A DNA stretch of 64,000 nt from Prevotella sp. tc2-28 (lineage in GTDB: Bacteria > Bacteroidota > Bacteroidia > Bacteroidales > Bacteroidaceae): the NCBI RefSeq assembly GCF_900107705.1, contig NZ_FNRE01000004.1:62001-126000 (forward strand). Reading direction: 5' to 3'. The notes below the pieces were generated by a model. That model was given only the letters and a program-made list of their open reading frames with translations, did no database searches and was not told the origin of the DNA. Positions 32,934-41,935 of the stretch are shown in pieces (positions within the stretch are counted from its first letter, which is position 1; every line of letters starts with the position of its first letter). The position numbers and the translations under genes are program-made.

Positions 32934-34207
32934 ATAACGATGAACTACAGGTACTGGGTACTCCAGAAAAGAAAAGCAAGTTAACCTTGTTGGTTATCGC
33001 AGTGATTGTAGTCGTTGCGATTATGATAGGTGCAGGGCTATATATAATCAATTCGTCTCATCAGCCTGAAAAAATAAAGACTGGTAAGAAGATGGGGGAA
33101 CCCACTATCGTACCAGAACTGCAAACCGCTGTAGATACTATTTTGCTTGCAGAAATGGAAATGCTTGATATGTTACAAGGTCAAGCTATTGTAATGGAAG
33201 TTCAGACAGGTGAGATACTGGCAATGGTAGGACTAGAGCGTAATTATGAAGGCAAATTCCAATCCTGTAAGAACTTTGCCTATCAGCAGGAACTTGGAGC
33301 GCTGATGCATACAGTTTCCCTTTTAGCTGTACTGGAGACCGGTAAGGCAAGGTTGAGCGATGTTGTTCATACAGGTTGTGGTGTTTGGCCTGTAGAAGAT
33401 GGCTACGAAATGAAGGATCACAACTGGCAACGTGGAGGATATGGTAGCATTACACTAGATAGAGCATTGGAAGTTAGTTCAAATGTTGGAATTAGCTTAG
33501 CTGTAAACAAAACTTTTGGCAATAATAATCAGGCATTTTTTGACCTCTTGGATAAAATGAGTTTTGGTCAGCCATACAATATAGAAGGAATAGATGGTTT
33601 GAATCGTACGAGCTATAGCTCTCCAAAAGATGGAGATTGGGCTAAATGGAAACTCTGGTGGAGTGCAATAGGCTATGAACGGAAAATTGCACCCATTCAA
33701 ATGCTGACCTTCTACAATGCTATTGCAAATAATGGTAAGATGGTGAAGCCTACGCTAAAAACAGGAGAAATAGAGATTATTAATCCTCAAATTGCCAGCA
33801 AAGCAAACATAGATAGCATGCAAATGGTATTGGAGCATGTGGTTAGTCAAGGATTAGGAAGAAAAGCAGGAACTCCGATTGTTCGTGTTGCAGGAAAGAC
33901 TGGTACGTCACAAGTAGAAGAATATGATTATTACAATGAAGTTGGCACGCCATTAGCTAATTATCAGGTTGCTTTCTGTGGCTATTTCCCTGCTGACGCG
34001 CCCAAATACAGCATTATTGTTAGCATGAACAAGTTGGGACTTCCAGCAAGTGGCGGTGGAATGGCTGGTGTTGTGTTCCATAATATCGTGGAATGGATGA
34101 TTGCTCACGGCATGCCTCCTGTACTCTTTTTAGATGAGGAAACAAACGATACGGTTAGAGTCACCTCTAATAATGTGGATTCAATTATGGAATCAATAAA
34201 CAAGTAG
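32930..34207 (+). CDS. FtsI-like penicillin-binding protein homologue lacking the catalytic Ser and Lys
   Basis: The 425-residue protein has one N-terminal membrane helix (about 17-44) and a transpeptidase domain close to Bacteroidetes FtsI/PBP3 in segments such as MKDHNWQRGGYGSITLDRAL, EVSSNVG and the GLPASGG region near the C-terminus. It lacks the ~200-residue N-terminal pedestal of FtsI. The SxN motif (S183-S184-N185) and KTG motif (K323-T324-G325) are kept, but the position of the SxxK motif reads A124-L-M-H127 in the context ELGALMHT, where FtsI has EPGSTFKT. Both nucleophile and general base are gone, so it cannot acylate penicillin or cross-link peptides. A binding or regulatory role is inferred. 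Confidence 0.85.
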   Translation: MNNDELQVLGTPEKKSKLTLLVIAVIVVVAIMIGAGLYIINSSHQPEKIKTGKKMGEPTIVPELQTAVDTILLAEMEMLDMLQGQAIVMEVQTGEILAMVGLERNYEGKFQSCKNFAYQQELGALMHTVSLLAVLETGKARLSDVVHTGCGVWPVEDGYEMKDHNWQRGGYGSITLDRALEVSSNVGISLAVNKTFGNNNQAFFDLLDKMSFGQPYNIEGIDGLNRTSYSSPKDGDWAKWKLWWSAIGYERKIAPIQMLTFYNAIANNGKMVKPTLKTGEIEIINPQIASKANIDSMQMVLEHVVSQGLGRKAGTPIVRVAGKTGTSQVEEYDYYNEVGTPLANYQVAFCGYFPADAPKYSIIVSMNKLGLPASGGGMAGVVFHNIVEWMIAHGMPPVLFLDEETNDTVRVTSNNVDSIMESINK

Positions 34208-34211
34208 GATT

Positions 34212-35024
34212 ATGGAAGTTTACAGACGTACAATAGATGGTGTCTCACTCTCAGAGGAGGACATCTATAACTTGGAAATGTGGAACTGGGCATTAGGACA
34301 GAATGGTAATGAATCTGTTTCTGAGTTTGCCAGCCGTTTTGGTGAAAAGTACGACTCAGAATGGAGAGAACAAAGCTATGACCCTTGTCTGCATGCTATC
34401 ACTGCATTTTATAGTGATAACACATTAGAAGAGAACTCTTTGAATAGTGAGTTATCAGAAGCCTTCACCACTAAGATATTTCGTCTTGGCAGGCCAATGA
34501 ATGAAGCTGTTGATGAGGCACGTTTGATATTTAATGAGAAAATCAAAAATTTTAAATTAGCAGGAACTATCAAAGAGTCATACGATACAGAATGGCTGTT
34601 TAGGGCTTATATGGGAATCTTTGTTTGGGAGATTTCTCAGATTAGATTGGAACGACTGGAAGAGCTACGTGACAGCGACTTCTATAAGGATGGAATCTTT
34701 AGTAAATACCATATTACTGCACTGGGTTATGCCGATAACATGAGTCTACAAGACTTTGAATCTCAAAGAGAATACGATGAGTTTGACATTGAAGCGATGC
34801 TAGTGCGTGTTGGCATTTACGATGAAGATACATGGATGTTTGTTGCAGACAAGATGAAGCTATATGATAAAGTGAAGTCTATTGTTACAAAGAATCCAGA
34901 CCTGCCTTTGAAAGATGCAAAATTGCAAGTAGAGGAACTAGCAAAGGCAGATAAGCATATCAAATGCGACCTCGCATACCTTTATGCGTGCGCTGTGATT
35001 GAATGGTATTTGAAGCATCACTAA
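34212..35024 (+). CDS. Unrecognised 270-residue cytoplasmic protein
   Basis: I do not recognise this protein. It has no signal peptide or membrane helix, is acidic (for example LSEEDIYNLEMWNWALG and EYDEFDIEAMLVRVGIYDED) and appears mostly helical. It starts 4 bp after the transpeptidase-like gene and precedes an L,D-transpeptidase, so it is almost certainly cotranscribed with them. Low GC and its neighbours suggest it belongs to the same accessory cassette. Confidence 0.6.
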   Translation: MEVYRRTIDGVSLSEEDIYNLEMWNWALGQNGNESVSEFASRFGEKYDSEWREQSYDPCLHAITAFYSDNTLEENSLNSELSEAFTTKIFRLGRPMNEAVDEARLIFNEKIKNFKLAGTIKESYDTEWLFRAYMGIFVWEISQIRLERLEELRDSDFYKDGIFSKYHITALGYADNMSLQDFESQREYDEFDIEAMLVRVGIYDEDTWMFVADKMKLYDKVKSIVTKNPDLPLKDAKLQVEELAKADKHIKCDLAYLYACAVIEWYLKHH

Positions 35025-35069
35025 ACATTCATATAATAGAACGAAAGAAACTAAAAAGATAGGTCTATT

Positions 35070-35711
35070 ATGAAGCATAAAACAAAATGGACTCTTGCCT
35101 TAATTCTAATACTCATTGTATCAGCCCTTATGTTTGGTTTGTACTGGGGATGGAAATACTATGGACTGCCTGAATGGCCAGATGATAGGGCATTTGAAAT
35201 AGTAGAGCAGCGAGCAGACGTGGCACAGGCTTTTGCAAAGCAACACAATATGAACGAGCACTATGCATTGTTCGTGAACTATAGCATGCCATCAGGAACA
35301 CCTCGTTTGTTTGTCTGGGACTTTCAGGAAAAAAAGATAGTGGCGAGTACCTACGTGATGCATGGACCAGGAAAGGGTAGTACCGATAAGCGCCCTGTGT
35401 TCAGCAATGAGCCTGGAAGTGAGTGTTCTGCTTTGGGGCGTTTTCTTGTTACCAAAGAGCATGGTGTCACTCTTAGGCGAAGTTTTCGATTAAAGGGGAT
35501 GGATGGTGACAATAAGACGGCCTATTCGAGAGTACTTATGATTCACGGATCTACTTTTTTGGATGGTCATGTCTGGATGCGATATATTCCCCTTCATCGT
35601 GCAAGTTGTCAGGGGTGTGTTACCGTCACTACAAGAGGCATGGATTATATATGGGAGTTGGTGAACGATGAAGAGAAGCCACTGTTGTTGTGGTCGTATT
35701 ACGAGGAATAA
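35070..35711 (+). CDS. L,D-transpeptidase (YkuD_2-like murein transpeptidase)
   Basis: The 213-residue protein has an N-terminal membrane anchor (about 8-30) and a C-terminal catalytic domain of the L,D-transpeptidase type, with MIHGST and the active-site segment H176-RASCQGC183-VTV, in which C183 is the expected nucleophile. These enzymes form 3-3 cross-links or attach proteins to peptidoglycan and are insensitive to most penicillins. As the fourth gene of the LytTR operon it supplies an intact cross-linking enzyme beside a dead D,D-transpeptidase homologue. Exact subfamily is from recall. Confidence 0.8.
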   Translation: MKHKTKWTLALILILIVSALMFGLYWGWKYYGLPEWPDDRAFEIVEQRADVAQAFAKQHNMNEHYALFVNYSMPSGTPRLFVWDFQEKKIVASTYVMHGPGKGSTDKRPVFSNEPGSECSALGRFLVTKEHGVTLRRSFRLKGMDGDNKTAYSRVLMIHGSTFLDGHVWMRYIPLHRASCQGCVTVTTRGMDYIWELVNDEEKPLLLWSYYEE

Positions 35712-35733
35712 AAAGATGAGCTTCTCTGTAAGA

Positions 35734-35775
35734 AAATATAAATTCTCCGAATAGAAATATAAATACTCCGAGAGT
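35734..35775. repeat. Two direct repeats with 21-bp period at the island edge
   Basis: AAATATAAATTCTCCGA (35734) is repeated as AAATATAAATACTCCGA (35755). They lie in the 72-bp gap between the L,D-transpeptidase and rlmH stops, where the AT-rich segment ends. Two copies only. Confidence 0.7.
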
Positions 35776-35783
35776 AAAATTAC

Positions 35784-36254
35784 TTATTCATGATGATAGG
35801 GCTCGCCTTTGATAATGGTGCAGGCTCGGTAAATCTGCTCGGTAAAGGTGAGGCGTATCATCTGGTGGGAAAAAGTCATCTTGGAAAGTGATACTTGTTC
35901 GTTGGCCCGTGCATAGACGTCTTTTGAAAAGCCATAAGGCCCTCCGATAACGAACAGAAGTCGACGGGCGGTGTTACGTTTCTGCTCTAACCAGCGGGCA
36001 AACTCTATGCTACGATATTCACTGCCGTGCTCGTCAAGCAGGACAACGGTATCGGAAGACTGCAACTGTTTCAGAATCAGTTCGCCTTCGGCTTGTTTCT
36101 GCTGTTCCTCCGTTAGGTTTTTCGTATTCTTCAACTCAGGAATCGTGATGACTTCGAATGGCATGTAATGGTTGATGCGCTCTACGTAGTCGTTGATGCC
36201 TGCAATGAAATGCTTGTTGGTTGTCTTACCGACTTGAATCAGAATGGTCTTCAT
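35784..36254 (-). CDS. rlmH: 23S rRNA (pseudouridine1915-N3)-methyltransferase
   Basis: The 156-residue SPOUT methyltransferase modifies pseudouridine 1915 in helix 69 of 23S rRNA. Signatures: LLDEHGSEYRSIEFARWL, the SAM-knot FVIGGPYGFS and the C-terminal SLSKMTFSHQMIRLTFTEQI with YRACTIIKGEPYHHE. Length is exactly typical. The start overlaps the DUF4491 gene by 29 bp, and it ends the reverse ftsK-lolA-DUF5687 group. Confidence 0.97.
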   Translation of the reverse strand: MKTILIQVGKTTNKHFIAGINDYVERINHYMPFEVITIPELKNTKNLTEEQQKQAEGELILKQLQSSDTVVLLDEHGSEYRSIEFARWLEQKRNTARRLLFVIGGPYGFSKDVYARANEQVSLSKMTFSHQMIRLTFTEQIYRACTIIKGEPYHHE

Positions 36255-36612
36255 CTTCTATAGCGTAAATGCTCTTGCCGTGATGGACGGGGCATAGCGT
36301 CTCGTTCTTGTCAATAGGCGGATATTCGCTGCGTCTTTTGGGATTCATGGGAAACCATCCTTTCTGTACACGCTTTTTCTGGGCAAATAACTCTCCGATT
36401 CCCCAGAGTGCTGAGGCTCCGAAGACGCCGACGACAGATGAAAGAATGGCATTCTCAATGAAGAAGGCGGCCCCGATACAAGCTACACCGATAATGAGAT
36501 ATACCCACCAAGGACGGGTTCCCCAGTGATATTCGGTCTTGATAACGATGGGATGCCAGATGCCTATAGTTAGAAAAGTGCAAACGGCAATGATGACTCC
36601 TGTGAAATACAT
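36226..36612 (-). CDS. DUF4491-family small membrane protein
   Basis: This protein of about 128 residues has three or four hydrophobic segments in a pattern I associate with DUF4491 (MYFTGVIIAVCTFLTIGIWH, EYHWGTRPWWVYLIIG, then a Gly-rich helix with ASALWGIGELFAQKKRV). The open frame extends to 36714, but the first 34 codons would run into the DUF5687 gene and lie outside the conserved start, so I place the ATG at 36612. The C-terminus, with a few His and Cys residues, is unremarkable. Function unknown. Confidence 0.75.
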   Translation of the reverse strand: MYFTGVIIAVCTFLTIGIWHPIVIKTEYHWGTRPWWVYLIIGVACIGAAFFIENAILSSVVGVFGASALWGIGELFAQKKRVQKGWFPMNPKRRSEYPPIDKNETLCPVHHGKSIYAIEDEDHSDSSR

Positions 36613-36638
36613 GATTGAATGACGAATAAAAAAAGTTG

Positions 36639-38132
36639 CTAACGGGTTGCGTGGAATCCTTCCAGGTTCTGATAACGGCGTCGCATCATCCGCTGATAGA
36701 TATTTCGCATCCATAGGGGTTCGGTGACGGTGAATGCTAAACCTACTATGATCATTATCCAGAAAGCTGTCGTACTATCGAAGAAAGACTCGATAACCAT
36801 AACGACAACAACAGGCAGGAACATAGCAGTCATCGATAAGATGCCTTGCCATTTGTTCTCCATCTGGTTCTTGCCGGTAATCTTCTCATTGAGTGGAAGG
36901 GAGTCTTTGTTGATGACTGCCAACTGGAACAACATGCAGTAGACGGGACCAGTAGCCGTCAAGAGGTAAGCCAGTATCATCAGGATGGAGAACTGACCCA
37001 TGAAAACGGGTACCAACTGGATGAGCAGCGGTAATAGTAGGATGGCGCTATAGTAATAGTACTTGGCACGGAGTAGTGTCAGAATGTTCTCCTTGTGAAC
37101 CATCAGCAGATCAATATAATTACCTTCCGGACACATCACTTTCGTCAGGTTGGTGGCTCCAAAGTAGATGAAGGCATAGAGACAAAGGAAGTTACGTGCA
37201 AAATTGCTTTGGTAGATATCCAGGAAAGCAATGGCAACCGAGAAGAAGGTGATGAAGCAGAGTCCTGAGATGAAACGGGCACGAATAGCTTTGTTACGCA
37301 TCGTACTCTTAATCTCCAGTTTTAGGTATTCTCCTATCTGTCCGAAGCGGTTCAGATCATTGAACTCCGAGACGTGCTTCATCTTGGTGTTCTCCTTCTT
37401 CGACACTTCGTCGTAGACCAGTGTCATCTGCAGACGACGGTTGATGCAGAAAAGAATGCAGAACAAACCGGCAAACAAGGCAAAGAGCAACCATAGCGAG
37501 CCGTGATGTTCCACGAAATCAGCGATGAAACCGGTATATTGGTCGATGATGTCATCAGGCAGGAAGAAGAACGGACCTATCAGCAAACCATAGAAAACGA
37601 TAGGCAGTGTCCACCACAAGAAGTGATGATTGGTCAACGTGCGTACTAACAGGTACCACTGGCTATTGACGACAATCATCAGGTGGAGCATGAAAAGCAT
37701 TCCCAATGCAGCCCAACCCGTAATGCCACCACACCAAACCACAAAGACGTAGGGTAGGAAGACGGTCATCCATATAAAGTTGCCTCCGTCGAAGATTTGT
37801 GAAATGAGGAAGCACTCAATGGCAGAATACTTACTGATAGGAGTCAAAAGATACGGTTTCACCAGCATCAGCGGGGTCTGCTGGGTAGCAAAGCGTCCAC
37901 CGAAGTCCATGATGAGCAGAAAAGGCATCACATAGAAAATCATCTCCGCGGTGTCTTCTTTGGCAGCAAGCCAACCGAAGAAGGTACCGAGGGCAATGAA
38001 CTCGATGGCCATGATGCCCACGAAGAGATAGCCGAAGAACTTGCCATACTGGTTGGCCTCGAACATCGGGTGGCGTTTCTCGCTCAGTTTGGTGTTTTTA
38101 CGGAGCAGAAAGAATAGTTGTATTTTGTTCAT
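36639..38132 (-). CDS. DUF5687-family membrane protein, probable ABC-type exporter permease
   Basis: The 497-residue protein has about ten to twelve membrane helices arranged in two blocks around a cytoplasmic segment (about 225-285). It matches my recollection of DUF5687, a Bacteroidetes family usually next to an ABC ATPase, but no ATPase gene lies beside it here. It starts 3 bp after the lolA stop, indicating one operon. The transport role is inference. Confidence 0.65.
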   Translation of the reverse strand: MNKIQLFFLLRKNTKLSEKRHPMFEANQYGKFFGYLFVGIMAIEFIALGTFFGWLAAKEDTAEMIFYVMPFLLIMDFGGRFATQQTPLMLVKPYLLTPISKYSAIECFLISQIFDGGNFIWMTVFLPYVFVVWCGGITGWAALGMLFMLHLMIVVNSQWYLLVRTLTNHHFLWWTLPIVFYGLLIGPFFFLPDDIIDQYTGFIADFVEHHGSLWLLFALFAGLFCILFCINRRLQMTLVYDEVSKKENTKMKHVSEFNDLNRFGQIGEYLKLEIKSTMRNKAIRARFISGLCFITFFSVAIAFLDIYQSNFARNFLCLYAFIYFGATNLTKVMCPEGNYIDLLMVHKENILTLLRAKYYYYSAILLLPLLIQLVPVFMGQFSILMILAYLLTATGPVYCMLFQLAVINKDSLPLNEKITGKNQMENKWQGILSMTAMFLPVVVVMVIESFFDSTTAFWIMIIVGLAFTVTEPLWMRNIYQRMMRRRYQNLEGFHATR

Positions 38133-38135
38133 CGT

Positions 38136-38732
38136 TTATCTAAGGTCTATGACTTCAGCCTGAGGATAGTCTTTTGAGTTGAAGCGGAACAGGTTGTCAG
38201 ACTGCGCCGTTGCCTTGAACTGGCTAATGTCTATCGTCGTCCATCCCTTGGACTGCTTCATGCGAATCTGTGTGGGAATATAGCCTTTCTGGAGTACGGT
38301 AATGTACATTTCCTGAATGTTTTTCTTCTTGTCTGTAGCCGTCAGATGTACGATGTAGTTGTTACGTCCCTTCTCCATCTTATACGTGTATCCGTTTTTG
38401 TACAGGTAGATGAAGTTATAGGGATTGATGGCAGCCAACTGCGACTCGGTAGGGTTCGATACGTTCACCTCGTCGTTTTTCTTCATATAGGTCCACATCG
38501 TCTTTCCGTCAAACCACATGGTGGCTTGTGGGGTGGTGGCATGAAACTTACGGCCTTTGACGGCAAAGGTACCACTGGTCTGCATCTGCGCACCTTTTAT
38601 ACTAAAGTTAGCCTGTACGCCGTTTTTGTCGGAAACGACAGCCGCAGTCTTGTCTAATACCTGCTTGGCTGTCTGTCCTTGTGCTACTACAGAAAAGAGC
38701 AGCATCATGATGATTATTCTTAACTTCTCCAT
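38136..38732 (-). CDS. LolA-like outer-membrane lipoprotein carrier
   Basis: The 198-residue periplasmic protein has a signal peptide (MLLFSVVAQGQ) and a LolA fold: conserved GTFAVKGRKFHATTPQATMW and DGKTMWTYMKKNDEVNVSNP. It would shuttle lipoproteins from LolCDE to the outer membrane. Its gene overlaps the 3' end of ftsK by 13 bp; a lolA-ftsK pairing is common in bacteria. Confidence 0.85.
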   Translation of the reverse strand: MEKLRIIIMMLLFSVVAQGQTAKQVLDKTAAVVSDKNGVQANFSIKGAQMQTSGTFAVKGRKFHATTPQATMWFDGKTMWTYMKKNDEVNVSNPTESQLAAINPYNFIYLYKNGYTYKMEKGRNNYIVHLTATDKKKNIQEMYITVLQKGYIPTQIRMKQSKGWTTIDISQFKATAQSDNLFRFNSKDYPQAEVIDLR

Positions 38733-41179
38733 TGTGCTAATAGATTTTCGAGACTCATCTCGTCCATGATTAATACTTCACGAGGCTTGGAACCGTGAGC
38801 AGCACCTACGATGCCTGCCTTTTCCAGCTGGTCCATCAGACGACCGGCACGGTTGTAGCCAATAGCAAACTTACGCTGAATAAGTGATGTAGAACCACTC
38901 TGTTCGCGAACAATCAGACGGGCTGCATCCTCGAACATCGGGTCAAGATGCTGCATGTCCACATCGCGACTCTCGCCACCTTCACCCTCGTCGGTATCAG
39001 GCTCGGGCAATTCGAATGCTGAGATATAACCTTGTTGCTGGGCAATGAATTGGTTGATGCGCTCTACTTCGGGTGTGTCAACGAAGGCACACTGTACACG
39101 TACAGGTTCACCTCCGTTGAGGTAAAGCATATCACCACGTCCAATCAGCTGCTGAGCTCCCGGACGGTCCAAGATGGTGCGTGAGTCAATCATCGCACCT
39201 ACACGGAATGCAATACGACTTGGGAAGTTAGCCTTGATGGTACCAGTGATGATGTTTGTCGTAGGACGCTGGGTGGCGATGATCATGTGGATACCGACGG
39301 CACGTGCCAACTGCGCAATACGTGCAATAGGCAATTCCACTTCCTTGCCGGCTGTCATTATCAAATCACCGAATTCATCGATAACTACGACGATATAGGG
39401 CATATAGCGGTGACCGTGCTCCGGATTCAACTGGCGGTCAATGAATTTCTTGTTGTATTCCTTGATGTTACGTGCCTGTGCCACCTTCAGCAGGTCGTAG
39501 CGGGTATCCATCTCCTTACAAAGGGAGTTCAGCGTGCGGATAACCTTTGTGACATCGGTGATGATAGGCTCTTCACCATCATCGGGTACCTTTGCCAGGA
39601 AATGCTTCTCAATGCTGGAGTAAACACTGAACTCCACCTTCTTCGGGTCAACGAGCACGATTTTCAGTTCGGCAGGGTGTTTCTTATATAATAAGGAGGT
39701 GATGATGGCGTTCAGTCCTACTGACTTACCTTGTCCTGTAGCACCGGCAACCAGCAGATGCGGAGCTTTTGCCAAGTCAAACATAAAGACCTCGTTGGTA
39801 ATCGTCTTACCGACGGCACAAGGCAGCTCCATCGTGGATTCCTGGAACTTCTTTGAGTTCAGGATACTCTCCATAGATACCGTGCTGGGTTTGGCATTAG
39901 GAACTTCAATACCGATGGTGCCCTTTCCGGGAATAGGTGCGATGATACGAATGCCAAGTGCTGAAAGGCTCAGGGCAATATCGTCTTCCAGGTTACGAAT
40001 CTTCGAGATGCGGACACCTGGTGCGGGAGTTATCTCGTAAAGGGTGATGGTAGGACCGACGGTAGCCTTGATACTTGAAATCTCCACACCGAAGTTGCGC
40101 AATACGTCGACGATACGGTTCTTGTTAGCTGTCTGCTCAGCCATATCGATATAAGGCTTGCCGTCGTCTTCGTATTTCTTCAGCAGGTCGAGCGTCGGAT
40201 AGTGATAGTTTTCCAGGTCACGTTTGGGATCGTAGGGAGTGCTGATGTCACCATAGTTGCCTGCCAGCTCTTTACCTTTGGCTGCCTCTTCTTCCTCTCC
40301 CGTGTCCACCGTCATCTCTACATCGTTAGTAGGATCAGCGGGGTCTTTGGGTGAAATAGGAATTATCGGTTCATTGTCCACCGGTGTGTCAACAATGACG
40401 GGCTCTACTTCATCATCCATCGAGAAGGATATCTCCTCTGCTTGTGGGTCGTCAAAGACCTCTGGGTCTTCCAGTGTGTTAATCATAGCCTGATTAGTTT
40501 CAGGCTCACTGCCTCCCACATGAATGGTCATAGGTATCTTCTTGAGATAACGTAACGGATTGAAAACCTTACGGATAAAGATAACAGTCTCCATACTCAG
40601 GTAGGTTAAGAAGGCTACTGCCGTCAAGGCAAGAACAGCTATCAGGCCTGGGGTGCCTATCAGACCTTCTATTTGCTGACAGACGGCCAGACCATGGTCA
40701 CCACCAGGATTGTAGCAGGCATCCTCGAACAATGGTGAAAGGAATTTGGCTATTGCAACGGAGGTCCATATCATCACGATGGTCAGACACATGAACCATT
40801 TCAGAAGCTTGACCTTATAGGCGCGCATCAACGTGACCGAAATCATCAGCGTGAAGATGGGAATGATGAATGCCGACAGACCGAAACAGCGTTTGATGAA
40901 GAACCAGGAGAGATATGCTCCGATGGAGCCACACGCATTTTGGAATTCCTGCTCTTGGTTCAGCAGTTCACCGGGCTTTGGCGCTTCTATCATGCTCTGG
41001 TCAGCAGATCCTGTAAAAAGGAACGATACGAAAGCCCACGCCATATAACCTGCAAAGAAAAGCAGGAAGAAACCAATGACGAAAAGGATGCGCTCGTTGC
41101 TGAAAGGATTACCCATACCGACTGCTTCTGCGAACGAAGTAGACTTCACGGAGGACTTAGTTGTTTTCTTCTTAGCCAT
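38720..41179 (-). CDS. ftsK: DNA translocase FtsK/SpoIIIE
   Basis: The 819-residue protein has four N-terminal membrane helices (about 28-190), an acidic linker, and the FtsK motor: Walker A in LLVAGATGQGKSVGLNAII near residue 475, Walker B in YIVVVIDEFGDLIMT, RIAQLARAVGIHMIIATQRP, and a C-terminal gamma DNA-reading domain (QRKFAIGYNRAGRLMDQLE). It pumps chromosome DNA through the division septum. The linker is short compared with E. coli FtsK, as usual in Bacteroidetes. Confidence 0.97.
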   Translation of the reverse strand: MAKKKTTKSSVKSTSFAEAVGMGNPFSNERILFVIGFFLLFFAGYMAWAFVSFLFTGSADQSMIEAPKPGELLNQEQEFQNACGSIGAYLSWFFIKRCFGLSAFIIPIFTLMISVTLMRAYKVKLLKWFMCLTIVMIWTSVAIAKFLSPLFEDACYNPGGDHGLAVCQQIEGLIGTPGLIAVLALTAVAFLTYLSMETVIFIRKVFNPLRYLKKIPMTIHVGGSEPETNQAMINTLEDPEVFDDPQAEEISFSMDDEVEPVIVDTPVDNEPIIPISPKDPADPTNDVEMTVDTGEEEEAAKGKELAGNYGDISTPYDPKRDLENYHYPTLDLLKKYEDDGKPYIDMAEQTANKNRIVDVLRNFGVEISSIKATVGPTITLYEITPAPGVRISKIRNLEDDIALSLSALGIRIIAPIPGKGTIGIEVPNAKPSTVSMESILNSKKFQESTMELPCAVGKTITNEVFMFDLAKAPHLLVAGATGQGKSVGLNAIITSLLYKKHPAELKIVLVDPKKVEFSVYSSIEKHFLAKVPDDGEEPIITDVTKVIRTLNSLCKEMDTRYDLLKVAQARNIKEYNKKFIDRQLNPEHGHRYMPYIVVVIDEFGDLIMTAGKEVELPIARIAQLARAVGIHMIIATQRPTTNIITGTIKANFPSRIAFRVGAMIDSRTILDRPGAQQLIGRGDMLYLNGGEPVRVQCAFVDTPEVERINQFIAQQQGYISAFELPEPDTDEGEGGESRDVDMQHLDPMFEDAARLIVREQSGSTSLIQRKFAIGYNRAGRLMDQLEKAGIVGAAHGSKPREVLIMDEMSLENLLAQWRS

Positions 41180-41200
41180 ACCTTATTATAATTTAAGGTG

Positions 41201-41208
41201 CAAAATTA
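41201..41208 (-). promoter_or_regulatory. Promoter -7 box of the ftsK operon
   Basis: TAATTTTG on the reverse strand lies about 22 bp above the ftsK start, divergent from the exonuclease promoter. Confidence 0.5.
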
Positions 41209-41262
41209 ATAATAAAAACTTAGATTTCATCATAAATCTTCCGTTTTTTGTTTTTTTTGCAT

Positions 41263-41270
41263 TACCTTTG
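41263..41270 (+). promoter_or_regulatory. Promoter -7 box for the exonuclease-rlmI-tilS genes
   Basis: TACCTTTG ends only 9 bp before the ATG at 41280 region (start 41279), so the transcript would have a very short leader. Confidence 0.45.
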
Positions 41271-41278
41271 TACGCCAA

Positions 41279-41935
41279 ATGAAGAAAACAATCTTAAATA
41301 AGTACGACAAGAAAAAAATTTCAGAATTGCCAAGGGTCCTTTTCGAAGGCCGTATCGTGGTGATACTGAATGAATCAGAGGCGCAGAGAGCCGTTGACTA
41401 TCTGTTGTCACAGCCTGTTTTAGGCGTTGATACCGAGACGCGTCCGTCCTTTAAGAAAGGACACATGAATAAGGTAGCCTTGTTGCAGGTGGCCAGTCAT
41501 GAGATTTGTTTCCTGTTCAGACTCAACCTTTTGGGTAAATCGCCCTCTGTCAAGCGTCTTCTGGAGGACACTACGGTACCTAAGATTGGACTCTCGTGGC
41601 ATGATGACCTGACTATGTTGCATAAGTCGGGTGACTTTAAGGCAGGCCTTTTCATCGACTTGCAAACCCGTGTCCGTGAGATTGGTGTGGAAGACCTGAG
41701 TCTTCAGAAACTATATGCCAACTTTTTTGGTCAGAAGATTTCCAAACGTGAACGGCTCACGAATTGGGAGGCTGACATACTGAATGAAAGACAGAAACAG
41801 TATGCGGCAACGGATGCGTGGGCCTGCATTATGCTCTATGAAGAGCTGATGCGACTGGAGAAGACTGGTGATTATGAACTTATCAAAATAGCAGACGATG
41901 TACAAGCAGATTCAGTTACGGAAAGGGAAGGATGA
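41279..41935 (+). CDS. 3'-5' exonuclease of the DEDDy (RNase D-like) family
   Basis: The 218-residue protein has the exonuclease motifs in order: VLGVDTETRPSF (first Asp/Glu pair), IGLSWHDDLTML (second Asp) and QKQYAATDAWACIMLY (Tyr plus final Asp), the DEDDy arrangement. It lacks the HRDC domain of RNase D, so it is a short stand-alone trimming nuclease for RNA or DNA. It overlaps the rlmI-like gene by 38 bp, indicating coupled translation. Confidence 0.88.
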   Translation: MKKTILNKYDKKKISELPRVLFEGRIVVILNESEAQRAVDYLLSQPVLGVDTETRPSFKKGHMNKVALLQVASHEICFLFRLNLLGKSPSVKRLLEDTTVPKIGLSWHDDLTMLHKSGDFKAGLFIDLQTRVREIGVEDLSLQKLYANFFGQKISKRERLTNWEADILNERQKQYAATDAWACIMLYEELMRLEKTGDYELIKIADDVQADSVTEREG

